Assembly: GCA_947492745.1 (NCBI GenBank)
Contig: CANLOE010000049.1
Location: forward strand, 1-49,644
Direction of reading: 5' to 3'
Length of the DNA: 49,644 nt
From: an uncultured Cyclobacteriaceae bacterium
GTDB lineage: Bacteria; Bacteroidota; Bacteroidia; Cytophagales; Cyclobacteriaceae
A program made the position numbers and the translations under genes. A model generated the notes under the pieces. That model was not told the origin of the DNA and did not search any database. It saw nothing but the letters and a program-made list of their open reading frames with translations. Below, piece by piece: positions 27,201 through 38,600 of this stretch; the stretch's first letter is position 1, and the number at the start of each line of letters is the position of its first letter.

Positions 27201-29115
27201 TTCGGGATATGTAGATGTTGATTTTGCAGCAGCTATGGGACTGGAAAAGGATGCGGGTGGTAACTATGCCTATGGATACTTCCATGTCAAATCGGAGGAG
27301 GGATTTCATCCTTTTTCTCTGCGGACTTTTCAGCACTTGAGGACCAACCAGCCCGAGCTGGCCAATTCTGGACGTCGATTGGAACAGACCAATAGTAATT
27401 CCAAGAGAGTGAAACAAATTCGGAGTTTGGGAGGGCTGGGAGCCCAGATACGGCAGATGTTCAGCGGCTTCTATAATTATTGTTTTGACAAAGGCTGGGG
27501 GCGTGAAGTCGTCGCGGACCGGTCTTGGATACGCCTCAAGTCACCCGACAAAATCAAGTACGGTGGTGGTCTTAGGGTACGTCAAGTGACAATGACGGAT
27601 GAGTGGGCCGATGATGAAGAAGGTGTCTATGGGCAGGTATATGAGTATACTACCGAGGAAAAAGGACAAATCATCAGTAGCGGAGTAGCCGCCTACGAAC
27701 CGCTCATCGGAGGAGATGAGATTCCTTTGCGTTATTCCAAGAAATACGTACAGAACATCCCACTACGCTCTGACAATAACCTCTACTTTGAGTATCCCAT
27801 TAACGAGACCTATTACCCAGGCCCGCAGGTCGGTTACAGTAAAGTGACGGTCAGTAGTCTGGCCTCGGCCTATGCGCAGGGTAAAGAAGTGAAGAACATT
27901 ACCTTATCGGACGGCAAGCCCTTGTTTCCTTCGGGACCCTCGGTAAGCTATGGTACCACAGGTATGACCGTTCACGAGTTCTACACCGCTAAGGATTTTC
28001 CTGTCATTACCAATGAAACCGATAAGGCCAACAAGCCCTTTAAACTATCCGTAGTGGTGCCTTTTCTGGGGAATATCAGTATTTCAAAACTGGCCAGCTC
28101 TCAAGGCTACAGTATCATCACCAATGATATGCACGGCAAACCCAAAATGGTGAGCAATTACCGACAGGATAGAGAGGGAGGCTTAGAGCCCGATCCTATT
28201 TCTTGGGTGAAGTACAATTACCACGGTAGAAAAAGCGTGTATCAAAAGGAAAATGTCAATACACTGTCCAATGTCTTTAAAGATAACGGCGATGGAACGC
28301 TCAGCATCGCCAGCAGTACGGAGCAAAGTAACAATGCCCTACTCAAATATACCTTGGGCCAAGAGACAGAGATGTTCATGGACCTGCGTCATTCCGAAGA
28401 CAATGCCTGGACGGGAGGAGCTACCGTCAATGTGGACATCGTCTATATCCCCATCCTATTTGCTATTATCCCTATACCCGTCACCACAGTATGGCCGAGG
28501 GTAGGGAAAACGAAAACAGAGCTCAATACTGCAGTGACCAATAAAGTTATCTTCAAATCAGGGATACTGGAAAGCATCGAGGCTTATGATGGAGGTTCTT
28601 TGGTCAAGACCCAAAACCTAAAGTGGGACAAGGTTACGGGAGAAGTGGTATTGAGTACGACGACAAACAACTATGATGCGCCTATCTATAGTTACAATCT
28701 TCCAGCATATCAAAGGTATCAGGGCATGGGAGCAGCATACCAGAACATTGGCTTCACCTTTGCCATCAATAATGTGAAGGTCAATCCTTTTCGCTCTACC
28801 CTGTACAACTTTTCCACTCCATCCGTCAATGCCAATTACCTGCAAGGGGGCGATGAGCTATTGCTCTATGATGTCAATGGAGAACTCACCGCCCCCTTGG
28901 CACGGGCCGTTTACTCAGGAGATGAGGAGAATCAAAGAATACTCTTCAGCGATACGGCCTTGACGGATACCGAATACAAGTGTGTGATCGTACGGTCGGG
29001 ATTCAGAAATCAGTTGTCTTCCTCTGTCAGTACTATTAGTGCACTAAAGGACCCTTCCATCGATCAGGGCACTAAAACCTATAACAAAACCATCTCTATA
29101 CCCAAAACCTATTAA
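24283..29115 (+). CDS. Giant secreted protein with SpvB/TcB-like N-terminal motif, RHS locus
   Basis: 1610 residues, starting within the preceding gene's stop (ATGA). A signal peptide (1-32) is followed by LTSGPSQPELQQFQPAGVTD and a motif at about 55-110: FSGDFNYNIPLFELPGPNGG, then YPFSLGYKSSVGMDEEASWV and GLGFTLNPGAINR. The spacing of PG..., L.Y.S..G and GLG..L....I.R resembles the start of SpvB/TcB-type toxin shell proteins (my comparison, not a search). Glycine-rich strands follow (about 125-250), then a long beta-rich body. No T9SS sorting domain or RHS core is seen. Such proteins are frequent in Bacteroidota next to RHS genes but have no established function. The gene is 3 bp from the nidogen/PKD gene. 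Confidence 0.75.
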   Translation: MMHLLFRKRKILALFLTFLMCFQLLPISMVWALTSGPSQPELQQFQPAGVTDMVDLFSGDFNYNIPLFELPGPNGGYPFSLGYKSSVGMDEEASWVGLGFTLNPGAINRQMRGLPDEFKGDPVYTKTAIEPSVTVGLGAGAGVEIFGGDNFSLGVGFSVSQNNYSGFSYGIDASAGFQQSIGSSLNGGIGLNLSLNSKEGIGVSPSLSLDSEMGMTGLGMDYNSKQGLQNISLTHSMKTIKFNDLRFANKWGASLSLAHPSYIPQVSMPMRNANISATFKPGGSWWGIFGAAYIRGFYNEQWLKNNRKRVRSNAYGYLNYQYADRKNDLLDFNREKDGQVLKESPNLSIPSLTYDIYTVTGQGMAAMYRPMRNDYGMVNDPETISLSTGGAVGVDVAPLASHVGVNLDINHSRSVSGFWNDNNTIRSRSAFQGRSLNRAYEPWYFKGHGEPSVEKWSTASNIGGDDAVRLQLGGSRRVPKVNSTLENRKWRKSIPSNTSVNSDRKPRSQPIQPITNEQLVKGRNEMIPHFQVTYKNRAGADRKLDRSTLPGHHIAGYTALNANGLRYNYALPAYNLKQEEASFSVRKQSGQTSRVNVGTNRGSDPVYQYRGTKKFLKKTELPAYAHSYMLTSIIGADYVDVTGDGVSADDLGYWVKFTYQQTSDKASPYKWRDPYSKAHFQEGWLTDPRDDKGYYTYGEKEIWYLRQAETKSHIATFDISARDDGRGVAAKLQDSNNKGARLYALDAIKLFTRSAGSSYLIRTIRFDYDYSLCPGVFNNGDGGGKLTLKKLWFEHGNSQRGRLNPYVFSYHRKNPAYDFSAYDRWGNYKPYPSTKPRQNRDFPYVDQNPANKSELDDNVAVWSLREIALPSGGKITVDYETDDYAYVQHKEAMQMTSVVDPYTTASGSLKNKFQLSKNNMKIRFPLEQALPGSLPTAGHRAEVLKYLDDDRQQLYFKALINLRTPSENFHEYISGYVDVDFAAAMGLEKDAGGNYAYGYFHVKSEEGFHPFSLRTFQHLRTNQPELANSGRRLEQTNSNSKRVKQIRSLGGLGAQIRQMFSGFYNYCFDKGWGREVVADRSWIRLKSPDKIKYGGGLRVRQVTMTDEWADDEEGVYGQVYEYTTEEKGQIISSGVAAYEPLIGGDEIPLRYSKKYVQNIPLRSDNNLYFEYPINETYYPGPQVGYSKVTVSSLASAYAQGKEVKNITLSDGKPLFPSGPSVSYGTTGMTVHEFYTAKDFPVITNETDKANKPFKLSVVVPFLGNISISKLASSQGYSIITNDMHGKPKMVSNYRQDREGGLEPDPISWVKYNYHGRKSVYQKENVNTLSNVFKDNGDGTLSIASSTEQSNNALLKYTLGQETEMFMDLRHSEDNAWTGGATVNVDIVYIPILFAIIPIPVTTVWPRVGKTKTELNTAVTNKVIFKSGILESIEAYDGGSLVKTQNLKWDKVTGEVVLSTTTNNYDAPIYSYNLPAYQRYQGMGAAYQNIGFTFAINNVKVNPFRSTLYNFSTPSVNANYLQGGDELLLYDVNGELTAPLARAVYSGDEENQRILFSDTALTDTEYKCVIVRSGFRNQLSSSVSTISALKDPSIDQGTKTYNKTISIPKTY

Positions 29116-29118
29116 ACG

Positions 29119-31689
29119 ATGAAAATCAAAGAAAAAAAATTGGGTAGGATAATCGGCATGGCCTTCGTGCTATTGCTGTTGACCCCTGCGGCCCTACAGG
29201 CCCAGAATGCCCCTGTCGTAGATTCTGAGGCTTACGAAGGCATGAAGCTGAAAGGACAACTGGTGCAGCCGGACCAAATACCACGTCAGAAAAAATACCC
29301 CAGACTATTGGATGCACGGGATAAGTCCGGTTCGGGTAAGGAAACGTTGCTTGGAAATAAGTCAGTAGCAACGAACAATGCACAATCCTTACAGGCCAAG
29401 GAAGTAGCAATAAGGCAGTCCTTTTCCTGTACGATAGAAGACCCTCGCTTTGACCCTTCATTTCGGGTACTGGCCGTAGGCGATGATGGTTCCAGCCCTG
29501 AGGTTCCTTTATCCTTTACCTTCAACTTCTTTGGAAATAATTACAACAGTCTGTATGTCAATAATAACGGTAGTGTCACCTTTGATGCTCCGAACCCAAC
29601 TTATAATGCGACCGGTTTTCCTTCTACCTTTGATATGATAGCTCCTTTCTGGACCGATATCGATACCAGAGGAGCGGGCAATGGGCGCATCTATTACAAA
29701 TCCGAACCCGACCGCTTTACCGCCATTTGGTATCGGGTAGGTTATTTCAGGGAAAAAACAGATAAGAGAAACACCTTCAAACTGGTCATTACCGATGGGA
29801 CCAATCCTATTATCGGCACTGGTAATAATGTAGCCTTCTATTATGGGGACATGCAGTGGACCACAGGAGATGCGTCCGGGGGTGTAGACGGTTTTGGTGG
29901 GGTGGCCGCTACGGTAGGGCTCAACAATGGTCAAGGTGTCGATGCCTGTTTTTATTATCAACTGGGGAGGTTTTCCCGTAGGGGCAGTGAGTATGTCGAC
30001 CCTTTTCGGCCCAGTGGTGTGGACTATCTCGATAACAAATGCTTCACCTTTGATGCTTCTACTGTAGAGGGGGTCGCTATTGATTTCAACTATAAGAACC
30101 TGTTATGTGCCATTGACTTTGATATCACCCTCAGCAATCCGCAGAACTGCTTTTTAGCTTATCAGTGGGACTTCGGTGATGGCACGACCTCACTGGAAAG
30201 AAACCCCCTGCATAGCTATGGAGCGCCCGGCACCTACTCGGTAAAGCTCAATGTATTTTACAAATGTGGTGCCTGTCAGGAAACCAGTTTGGTCATAGAA
30301 AAGCAGATAGAAGTAGACCCCTCGGTCGATCTTTTTATGGACACCGTTATCCAGGTGACCACGGCGCTCAAGGCAGAGGTGCTGGAGAACAGTACCTCCA
30401 CTTTTTCCGACACTTGGCCGCTACAGCACGAAACACAGCAGCTCTTGGATCAGTCGGGATACCTGAACGGTAGCCAAGGTGTATGGCGGCAAGAGGGTAG
30501 CTATGTATATGACGTAGACCGAAAGCAGACGCCTAATATAACCTTATCGAAAGACGGTACCTATGACCTAGAGCAGTTTAGCTGGGAAAATGCTGCACTC
30601 GATGCTATTCCCGACTGGATCAAAACCAATACCATCAGTGTCTATAGTCCCTATAGTTATGCGCTGGAGAACAATAATGTACTGGGGGTGAGCAATGCTG
30701 CGCTATACGACTACGGTGGTCATCTGCCCTCGGCCAATGGTGTGAACATGCGCAATGACGAAATGGCCTACACGGGCTTCGAATACCTGACGGGCAAGGC
30801 TTCGGGCAACTGGATTTTCGGTAACGATCCCCTACCATGGTACCGCTGGTTCTCTACCTTGTACAATTACAAACATATAGTAGTGGTCAAGGCCAGCCTA
30901 AAAGAGCTGGAAGGCTATAATGAGGCCGATGTGTATGGAAGGAGCTACTTTTCTCCATTCTTCTTCTATTTCTTTAACTACCGCTATATCCGAGGGAACG
31001 AAATCGTATGTAGACAACCTTATGGCCCTAATCCCGAGTGGTCCGTGCTGGTGTTCCGAAGAGCCTTGTTCGAAGGCTTCTGGAAAGGGTATATCCGTGT
31101 GAACAATGAGATAACCCCTATCGTCAGTCCCGATATCGACAACACCATTGCCCATAGCGGAGTGAAAAGTCTAAAAGTGACCGATGATCGTAGCTATGAG
31201 CAGCGGTTGATCCGTTTGGATTCGGGCAAGTCTTATCAGCTCAGTGCCTGGGTTTCAGTAAACGACCTGCATAGCCCCACACCAAAACTGGCCGACGGCC
31301 TGGGCATTGATATTACCTTGAAGGACGGTGATGATCTGGATATCGGAACGTTCAGCTTTTTGCCTCAGGGAAGGATCATCGAAGGCTGGCAACAGGTGAA
31401 AGGTACCTTTATATGTCCTGCCGTTAATACTTCCATGGAATTGCAGTTCAGAAAGGGCGGCAAGGGTACCGCATGGTACGATGACCTGCGGATACACCCT
31501 ACCCGAGGCAATATGAGGTCCTATGTGTATGACCTGAATGATTATCGTTTGCAAGCTACTTTGGACGAAGAGAACTTTGCCTCTTTCTTCTATTATGATA
31601 AAGAGGGCAACCTGTACCTGACCAAGAAAGAGACCGAAGAAGGTATTAAGACCCTCACTGAAAGTGTGACCCATCTTGTTGAGCGATAG
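29119..31689 (+). CDS. Secreted nidogen-like / PKD protein with YD-like C-terminus, RHS locus
   Basis: 856 residues. A signal peptide (1-29, LQAQ) is followed by a nidogen-like domain at about 132-285 (FTFNFFGNNYNSLYVNNNGS, DMIAPFWTDIDTRG, VAFYYGDMQW). A PKD domain at about 325-398 contains WDFGDGTTSLERNPLHSYG. Near 680-790 is a carbohydrate-binding-like beta sandwich (HSGVKSLKVTDDRSYEQR.., GWQQVKGTF, WYDDLRIHP). The C-terminus RSYVYDLNDYRLQATLDEEN, then FYYDKEGNLYLTKKETEEGI resembles an RHS/YD repeat. It lies 3 bp after the giant gene and so is co-translated with it. A surface or scaffold role beside the RHS toxin is an inference. Confidence 0.8.
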   Translation: MKIKEKKLGRIIGMAFVLLLLTPAALQAQNAPVVDSEAYEGMKLKGQLVQPDQIPRQKKYPRLLDARDKSGSGKETLLGNKSVATNNAQSLQAKEVAIRQSFSCTIEDPRFDPSFRVLAVGDDGSSPEVPLSFTFNFFGNNYNSLYVNNNGSVTFDAPNPTYNATGFPSTFDMIAPFWTDIDTRGAGNGRIYYKSEPDRFTAIWYRVGYFREKTDKRNTFKLVITDGTNPIIGTGNNVAFYYGDMQWTTGDASGGVDGFGGVAATVGLNNGQGVDACFYYQLGRFSRRGSEYVDPFRPSGVDYLDNKCFTFDASTVEGVAIDFNYKNLLCAIDFDITLSNPQNCFLAYQWDFGDGTTSLERNPLHSYGAPGTYSVKLNVFYKCGACQETSLVIEKQIEVDPSVDLFMDTVIQVTTALKAEVLENSTSTFSDTWPLQHETQQLLDQSGYLNGSQGVWRQEGSYVYDVDRKQTPNITLSKDGTYDLEQFSWENAALDAIPDWIKTNTISVYSPYSYALENNNVLGVSNAALYDYGGHLPSANGVNMRNDEMAYTGFEYLTGKASGNWIFGNDPLPWYRWFSTLYNYKHIVVVKASLKELEGYNEADVYGRSYFSPFFFYFFNYRYIRGNEIVCRQPYGPNPEWSVLVFRRALFEGFWKGYIRVNNEITPIVSPDIDNTIAHSGVKSLKVTDDRSYEQRLIRLDSGKSYQLSAWVSVNDLHSPTPKLADGLGIDITLKDGDDLDIGTFSFLPQGRIIEGWQQVKGTFICPAVNTSMELQFRKGGKGTAWYDDLRIHPTRGNMRSYVYDLNDYRLQATLDEENFASFFYYDKEGNLYLTKKETEEGIKTLTESVTHLVER

Positions 31690-31717
31690 CACTATTTGAT
31701 GCCTAATGTATTAGACC

Positions 31718-32512
31718 ATGATGAATATCGAAGTAAGCAAATCCCGAAAATTACCATTTTCGACCCAGAAGAACGTATCCCGAGAGGCCTGCCAGTGGCT
31801 CCCATCACTGCACGGAATCAATAGGGCAAAGAGCGGTGGTGTTCTGCTATGGAGCGCTTTCTTGGTCTGTAGTCTATGTTTCGGATACTCCGGAGCAATG
31901 GCGCAGAGCCTGAAACATGACCTTACGGAAATGCGCAAATTTTATGATGATATAGAAGATCTTCATATCCTGATGGGGGTACATGTTTTCGAATCGGCTG
32001 AGACAGAGAACAGTTTGTACACTCTGAAAGTAGATATCAAAAAGCAAGGTGGCAGCTACCGCTATCACTATGGTGAAAACCAAATGCTGATGAACGATAA
32101 GTACTTGATCCTAGTAGATGGTACCGCCAAGGAAATGATTTGTGGTAAAAGGAAGAAAAACCTAGGTAAAGAAGAACATCCTTTCGCCTTCAGCTTGGAT
32201 AGTCTACTGTCCTTTTACGGTACTCCTAAGTACTTGGGGGAGGATAATCGTGCATCTCGCTACCGAATATCACAAAAGGTAGGACCGATACATCAATTGG
32301 AGCTTTGGATAGACAATAGAACGAACCTGCTGCAACGAATGGATTACTGGTACCGAGAGGGTGCCTATGTCCGTATCGATTTTGAGATTTTTAATGGTAG
32401 TCCCACTTTTAAATCGGACCTGTTCGATGAAAAACATTTTATACGCAATGAGGGTGGTACACTGACCACTGCGGCAAATTATGATGGGTTCCACCTTGTG
32501 GTCAATCCATGA
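31718..32512 (+). CDS. Exported LolA-like protein, RHS locus
   Basis: 264 residues. The hydrophobic leader lies unusually deep (about 41-60, GVLLWSAFLVCSLCFGYSG, then AMAQ) behind 40 polar residues, so the true start may lie further in or the leader may be atypical. No better ATG is obvious. The mature part has YTLKVDIKKQGGSYRYHYGE, MLMNDKYLILVDGTAKEMI, DSLLSFYG and LELWIDNRTNLLQRMDYWYR, the pattern of beta strands seen in LolA/LolB-like lipoprotein-carrier folds. That assignment is tentative. It lies between the nidogen and RHS genes and may chaperone or anchor their products. Confidence 0.55.
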   Translation: MMNIEVSKSRKLPFSTQKNVSREACQWLPSLHGINRAKSGGVLLWSAFLVCSLCFGYSGAMAQSLKHDLTEMRKFYDDIEDLHILMGVHVFESAETENSLYTLKVDIKKQGGSYRYHYGENQMLMNDKYLILVDGTAKEMICGKRKKNLGKEEHPFAFSLDSLLSFYGTPKYLGEDNRASRYRISQKVGPIHQLELWIDNRTNLLQRMDYWYREGAYVRIDFEIFNGSPTFKSDLFDEKHFIRNEGGTLTTAANYDGFHLVVNP

Positions 32513-32670
32513 GAAGATTCACCATTTGCTCTATGGAGCATCCTAGGGGAGGATTTGGATTCTCCCCGATACTGTAATGATAATTTGACGATTGATTCTA
32601 CATCATGTTGCGGATGGTTCCATAGCATCTCAATGGAAAAAGACTGCCCGCACGTGACAAAAAATAAAAA

Positions 32671-35600
32671 ATGAACGCCAATAATAGCTCAATTATGATT
32701 GTTCCCAAAACCAAAGACCCGTCCGGTAGTAAGAGAAATATGCTACTGCACTTACTTCTCGGAGTGATGTTCATGGGGTTTACGCTCAGTGCGCTGAAGT
32801 CATCGGCTACCACTCCGGTTCATGGCAGTACCATGAGTGCTCATCAGAACGATACCATCCCAGAGGCCATGAAGTTGAGTCGGGAAGGTCGCTTGCCCTT
32901 GCCGGCCTATGAGCGAAGTTTTACCCTGAGTGACTTGGTGGAGGATGATCTGCAACAGGTCTTTCAGGCTCCTCCCTGCCTGATAGGCAATTATTACCTG
33001 GCCTTTCAGTGGGAGTACGATCTGGGAGATCGGGACACGGAACAGATCTGGGACTTCGGTGCGGACATTGTTCTACAGGATGCCACAGGGGTACTTTGGC
33101 AGCAAAAAGCCGGTCTGAACAGTACGGAGCAGATTTTTATCAGTACCGTGTTTCACGATGATGCTCTGACCTGTGCGCCCGATATTCAATTTTCCATGAG
33201 TGATAAAGTGGCTACGGGTCCTGTCCCTGAGGACAACATATTCCTGAAAATCCTATTGTACAAAGCCGATCATGCACCTTTCGACCCTGATGTACTGCCC
33301 AATCTCAGTTATCAATTGGCGGCAACGTCCACAATTGCCAGCTGGAGTTATAGTGGTGATAGTTTTGAGGAGTTCGATTTGGAATGGGTATTTATTGCGG
33401 ACTATGAGAATTTCACGAGTACGGATGCAGAAGATGCTTTTGCCTTTAAGGAAGCGGTCCGTATCAGTACCACGGGATTGAACCACATACAGCTGACCCA
33501 GTACCCAAAGGGCAGCTTATGGTATCGCATCAGGGCCATAGGCTTTGATGTCGATCATCCCGAACATCGCATACTTGGTAAATGGGCCTATGGAAACGGA
33601 AGGCCCTTATCCGTAAGAAATCCCGAGCTCTCCAGAAACTGGCAGGAACAGACACTGTACTCCGAAGAGGGCAAGTACAAAAAAATCATGCAGTACTATG
33701 ATGGTACTTTGCGGCTAAGGCAGACACTGACCAATCTGAGTACCTTCAACATCACCATGTTGGAAGAAAGTCGCTACGATTTTGAGGGACGACAGGCCAC
33801 GACCACACTACCCAGTCCGATTATCACCAACTCTCTGGGCTATGTACCCGATAGTCATGAATACGATACTCAGGACCCTACAGTACAGGCAAATACCTCG
33901 GAGACCCGTCAAAAATTTCATTATGACAACCGTAATTTGGAAAACAGTACCGTGAGTGACCGGAGTGGAGCTGGATTCTACTACTCTCCTGCCAACCGCC
34001 TTGGGGCCATCCACCGTAATTATCTGCCCGATGCCGAGGGCTATGTCTACCTACAGACCAGCTATACCAACGATGGAAAAGGTAGGGTCAGCAAACAATC
34101 CGGGGTGGGCGAAGCCTTTCGGCAGGATGGAGACCATACTTCCCGCTATTATTATGGAGCAGCGGCCCCCACAGAACTCGTCCGGCTTTTCGGGACGGAT
34201 GTAGGTGATGCGACGCATTATAAAAAAAGTATGGTCGTCGATCCAAACGGTCAGGTATCCGTGACCTATTTGGATCAGGCCGGTAAGATGATCGCTACGG
34301 CACTGGCCGGAGACCCGCCGAACAATGTCGAAGCTCTGGAAAGTTACAAGAACCTGAACAGTACTCCCACTACCATCGACCTGAGCGGAAAAAATACCTT
34401 TAGCGATGGTCGCAGTAGTATCGCGCATAAACTGATGAATGTCAGTCCCAATACCAATCACACGTTTACCTATGACCTCTCTGCCCTAGGAGTAGAGCTA
34501 GGGGATATCGGCTGTCAGACCTGTACCTTCGATTTGCGTATCGTACTCACGGATACCGATGGCCGGCCCCTTGATTTATCTGCGGCCTCGGGTAACGAAT
34601 CCACCACTGGCAAAGAATACTTACGGGAAGGAATTACCGCGGCGAGTTGTAGCAGTACATCGACAGAGAACATCAGCTTTACCGTTCTGCTCCAGGAAAT
34701 CGGCGACTACACGCTGACCAAGACCCTGACGACCAGAGAACCCAGCTATGAGCAAATGTCCAGCATTGTGCTGAGGAGTGATTCGCTACGTACAGCATTG
34801 ACAACCATAGTCAATACCTATACCATCGACTCGGTGGCCTGTGAAATCTGTACCGATTGCCCTGAGGCCGAGGATGCCATCAATGAAGCCATCGAAGAGG
34901 TATCGCAGCAGGATTGTGAGAATATCTACAATAGAATAGTACAGTATTTTCAGGATAGCTATGGTAATGTGGGCGAAACGCCTTATGTAGTACCGCAGGA
35001 CAGTATCGACAATCACCCTTTGTATTGTCAGTACGAACTCTGTATCAAAGACAAAAAGAGCAGTATTTTCCAAAAACAGGTGGCCCGCTATGCCAACTGG
35101 ACTACCGCGCTAAGTGCGGGCTACGATGATCTGATAGGATCCGATCCCTTTTTCAATGATAGCCAGCTCAGCGGAGCTGCCCATAAAGGGAGCATGCAGA
35201 ATCGATTGAACGACCTGCTGGTAGGTACGATTGCCTACGATAGCGATGGTGATAACGTTCCCAATGGCTCGAACACCTTCCGAGGGACATTAGCGGAAGT
35301 AACGAATCCGGGCAATACTGCTTATTATATCGACGATAGGGGTAATCCCGATGCAGCGAATGGAAAACACATCCTTTACTATGACTTAATGGAGCGGCGT
35401 CCTACAATGGACGCGGCGACCTATGCGGATGAGCTGGACCGACAGCGATGGGCCTTGTACAAAAGCTTTTATTTTGAGGCCAAACGCAAGACTACATTGG
35501 CCATACCTGCCTATTCGGGCTGTCCGGCAGCAAAAGAAGAGCTGGAAACCTCCGAGAACCTTCCCCAGACCCCGGAAGGCATACGGACCTGGGGAGAAGA

Positions 35601-38600
35601 CAATGGTCTTTTCGTTCCCGTGAGCAATGAGGTCATTGAGATGACATTGGCCAACCTGGCCTTCAACTGTGGAGCGACCATCTCCACGGCCGACAGTACG
35701 GCCATAGGCAATTATCTGGAAACCTATTTCAATAGTAATGAGAACAACTTTTTCAGACTCATACTCCGGCAGGACCTACAAAGCAGTACTGAGCTCCGTG
35801 CCATCAACGCACTACTGGCACCTTATGGCTGTGCACTGGAGGACATAGCTCAGGACGATCCGCTCGTTTGCGAGGAAGAGGCGAACAATCTCGTGGTCAA
35901 TCCGGAACTTGATCAGAATGGAAGTACCGCTTGTCTGCCGAGTGATATCAATGCGGCTTGTTATGAAGGCTGGAAAGTCGCCACGGGAACCCCCAATACC
36001 GATACGGGTGGTGGCAGTGGACGGGTATTTCTTTGGGCCTTTCCCGGAGAAGAAGATTCGGAAGCCATTCGCGGGAGTTTCAAGGAAGCACTGGTACCCG
36101 GTGAGAAGTACGAACTTTGTCTTAAATACGAAATCTTTGTCGATGGTGCTACCTATACCTCCCCTACGGTAGATGAGGTGTATTTCCAGCTTTCGAGAAG
36201 GGATGCCTTTTTGAATGCCACGGGAGCGCAGGCCACCTTGACCAATAGGGCCATCGCTTCTCGCGGAGGGTTACAGGATAGAGATACATTGGGCCTAAGG
36301 GGCAGTAGTAGAGTAGGGGCCGCCGTACGCATGGCTCCTGTGCCCAACTGTTACCTTCCCGGTCCACGCTTTCCCGACCCCGTGCTGGCCGAAGGACAGA
36401 CCGTGCCGAGTCCCTATGTGTGGAGGCAGCGCAACAGTACCAATGTAGGTGTGTTCAAGGATACGTGTATCGTATTTACACCTACGGAAGCCAGTACTTT
36501 CTTTTTCCTATCCACCATGTCCTGTACGGCAGGTACCTTTCAGGCCATCAATGTCAAGGACATTTCCGTTCGAAGGATACTGCCACAGCCCAATGGCATT
36601 ATTTTCGAAGGACAGTACGTCTGTCTGAACTACGATACTACGGCTACCTTCTTTTCGAATTATTCCTATCAGGTCGACTGGGATAGGGAAGTGGCCGAGT
36701 GTCAAGCTCGGGCCACCCAAGAAAAGGACGTATTGGTCAGTTATGCCATAGAGTCCTTTCTCGACGAGGCCACCAGCAATTATTACAATAGTTATGCAGC
36801 CTCTTGTATACGGAAAACCGACGAAAAACTTAGTTATAGCTATGCGCAAAAGGAGTACCACTATACACTCTATTATTACGATCAGTCCGGACAACTGGTA
36901 CAGACCGTACCGCCCAAAGGAGTAAAACCACTATCGACTACCCAAGTCAATGCTATTTTGGCAGGAACTAGCAGCACCGACCCTAGTCACGAACTGGAGA
37001 CAAAGTACCGTTACAATTCCCTCAACCAATTGGTAGAGCAGACCACACCCGATGGTGGCACCACGCGATTTTGGTACGATCGATTGGGAGGGTTACGACT
37101 TTCCAGAAATGCTCAACAGGCTTTGGAAGATCAGTATGCCTATTCCAAATACGATGACTTGGGACGTGTTACGGAAACGGGCGAGATGACAACGACTGAG
37201 CGTCTTAGTGATCTCATGGCCCTTATGGAGGATAATCCTGATTTCCCTGAAGCGAGTACCTACTCCGCCCGTGAGATAGTCCGTACGTATTATGACCTCC
37301 CTGACCTGAGCATCACTCCCGAGTTCACCCAAGAACAGGTCCGTAATCGTGTATCCTGGGTAGAAAAAATTGACGAACCCGGGCTGAGCAACTCCGATAC
37401 CATTGCGACCTATTATAGCTATGATGTCCATGGCAATGTAGCCTCGCTGTTACAGAAATTACCTGAGCTGGAAGCTAAGCGTACCGACTACCGCTACGAT
37501 CAGGTCAGTGGCAATGTCAATTATGTCATGTACCAGTATGGTGAAAGCGATCAGATGATACATCGCTATAACTACGATGCCGATAACCGTATACAGGAAA
37601 TCTATACCTCTACCGATGGCTTTATCTGGGATAAGGACGCCTTTTACTTTTACTACCTGCACGGTCCGATGGCACGTACCCATTTGGGGCAGTATAACGT
37701 ACAGGGCATAGACTATTATTATACCCTTCAGGGCTGGCTCAAAGGGGTCAATATGCCTTTCGAAGGAGATCTGTTCCGTGATGGAGGGAACGGTTCCAGT
37801 ATTGGAAAAGATGCTTTTTCCTATGCTTTGGGCTATTACAAAGGGGATTATACCCCTATCAATACGGTAGTACCCCTGACCGATACGAGGGATAAACTCT
37901 GGGAGCGTCACCGCAGTAATAGTGCGCATGATGGACTTTACAATGGAAACATATCCTGGATGGTCACGGACCTACCCTCGCTCGGACAGCCTACAGGCCA
38001 GAGAGAAAAGGGTATGCAAGGGATGCTCTACCAATACGATCAGCTGAACCGTATCCGCTCGGCCAAAAGTTTGGATACCTATACGGCAGCCCAAGGCTTC
38101 GCGGCGCGTGCAGGTTCAGCGAATAAAGCCTACGATACCGACTATAACTATGACCCCAACGGTAACCTCATAACGCTGGGCCGGAGAAATGAAAATGCGG
38201 CCTTGGAGGACGATTTTGATTACCGTTATTATACGGGTACGAACCGTTTGATGAATATAGCGGGCAACACCATTCGTAACTATAGCTATGACGCTATCGG
38301 TAATATGATAGAAGATAGGGGCGAAGGCTTTGATGTACTCTGGACTTCTTATGGCAAGGTGGATGAGGTGAATAAGGCTGATGGTACAAACATCGATTTT
38401 CGCTATGATGGTATGGGCCGTCGTATAACAAAAATCGTAGAGGGGCCGAGCGGTGCCGTCAGAACACATTATGTCCGCGATGCTCAGGGCAATGTCCTGG
38501 CCATCTATCAAGACGGCAAGCTAAGCGAGCAACCCATATACGGAGGGCAAAGGTTGGGCATGTCCCGTGGTCGGAATCCCGTGGGTACCCGCAGATTGGG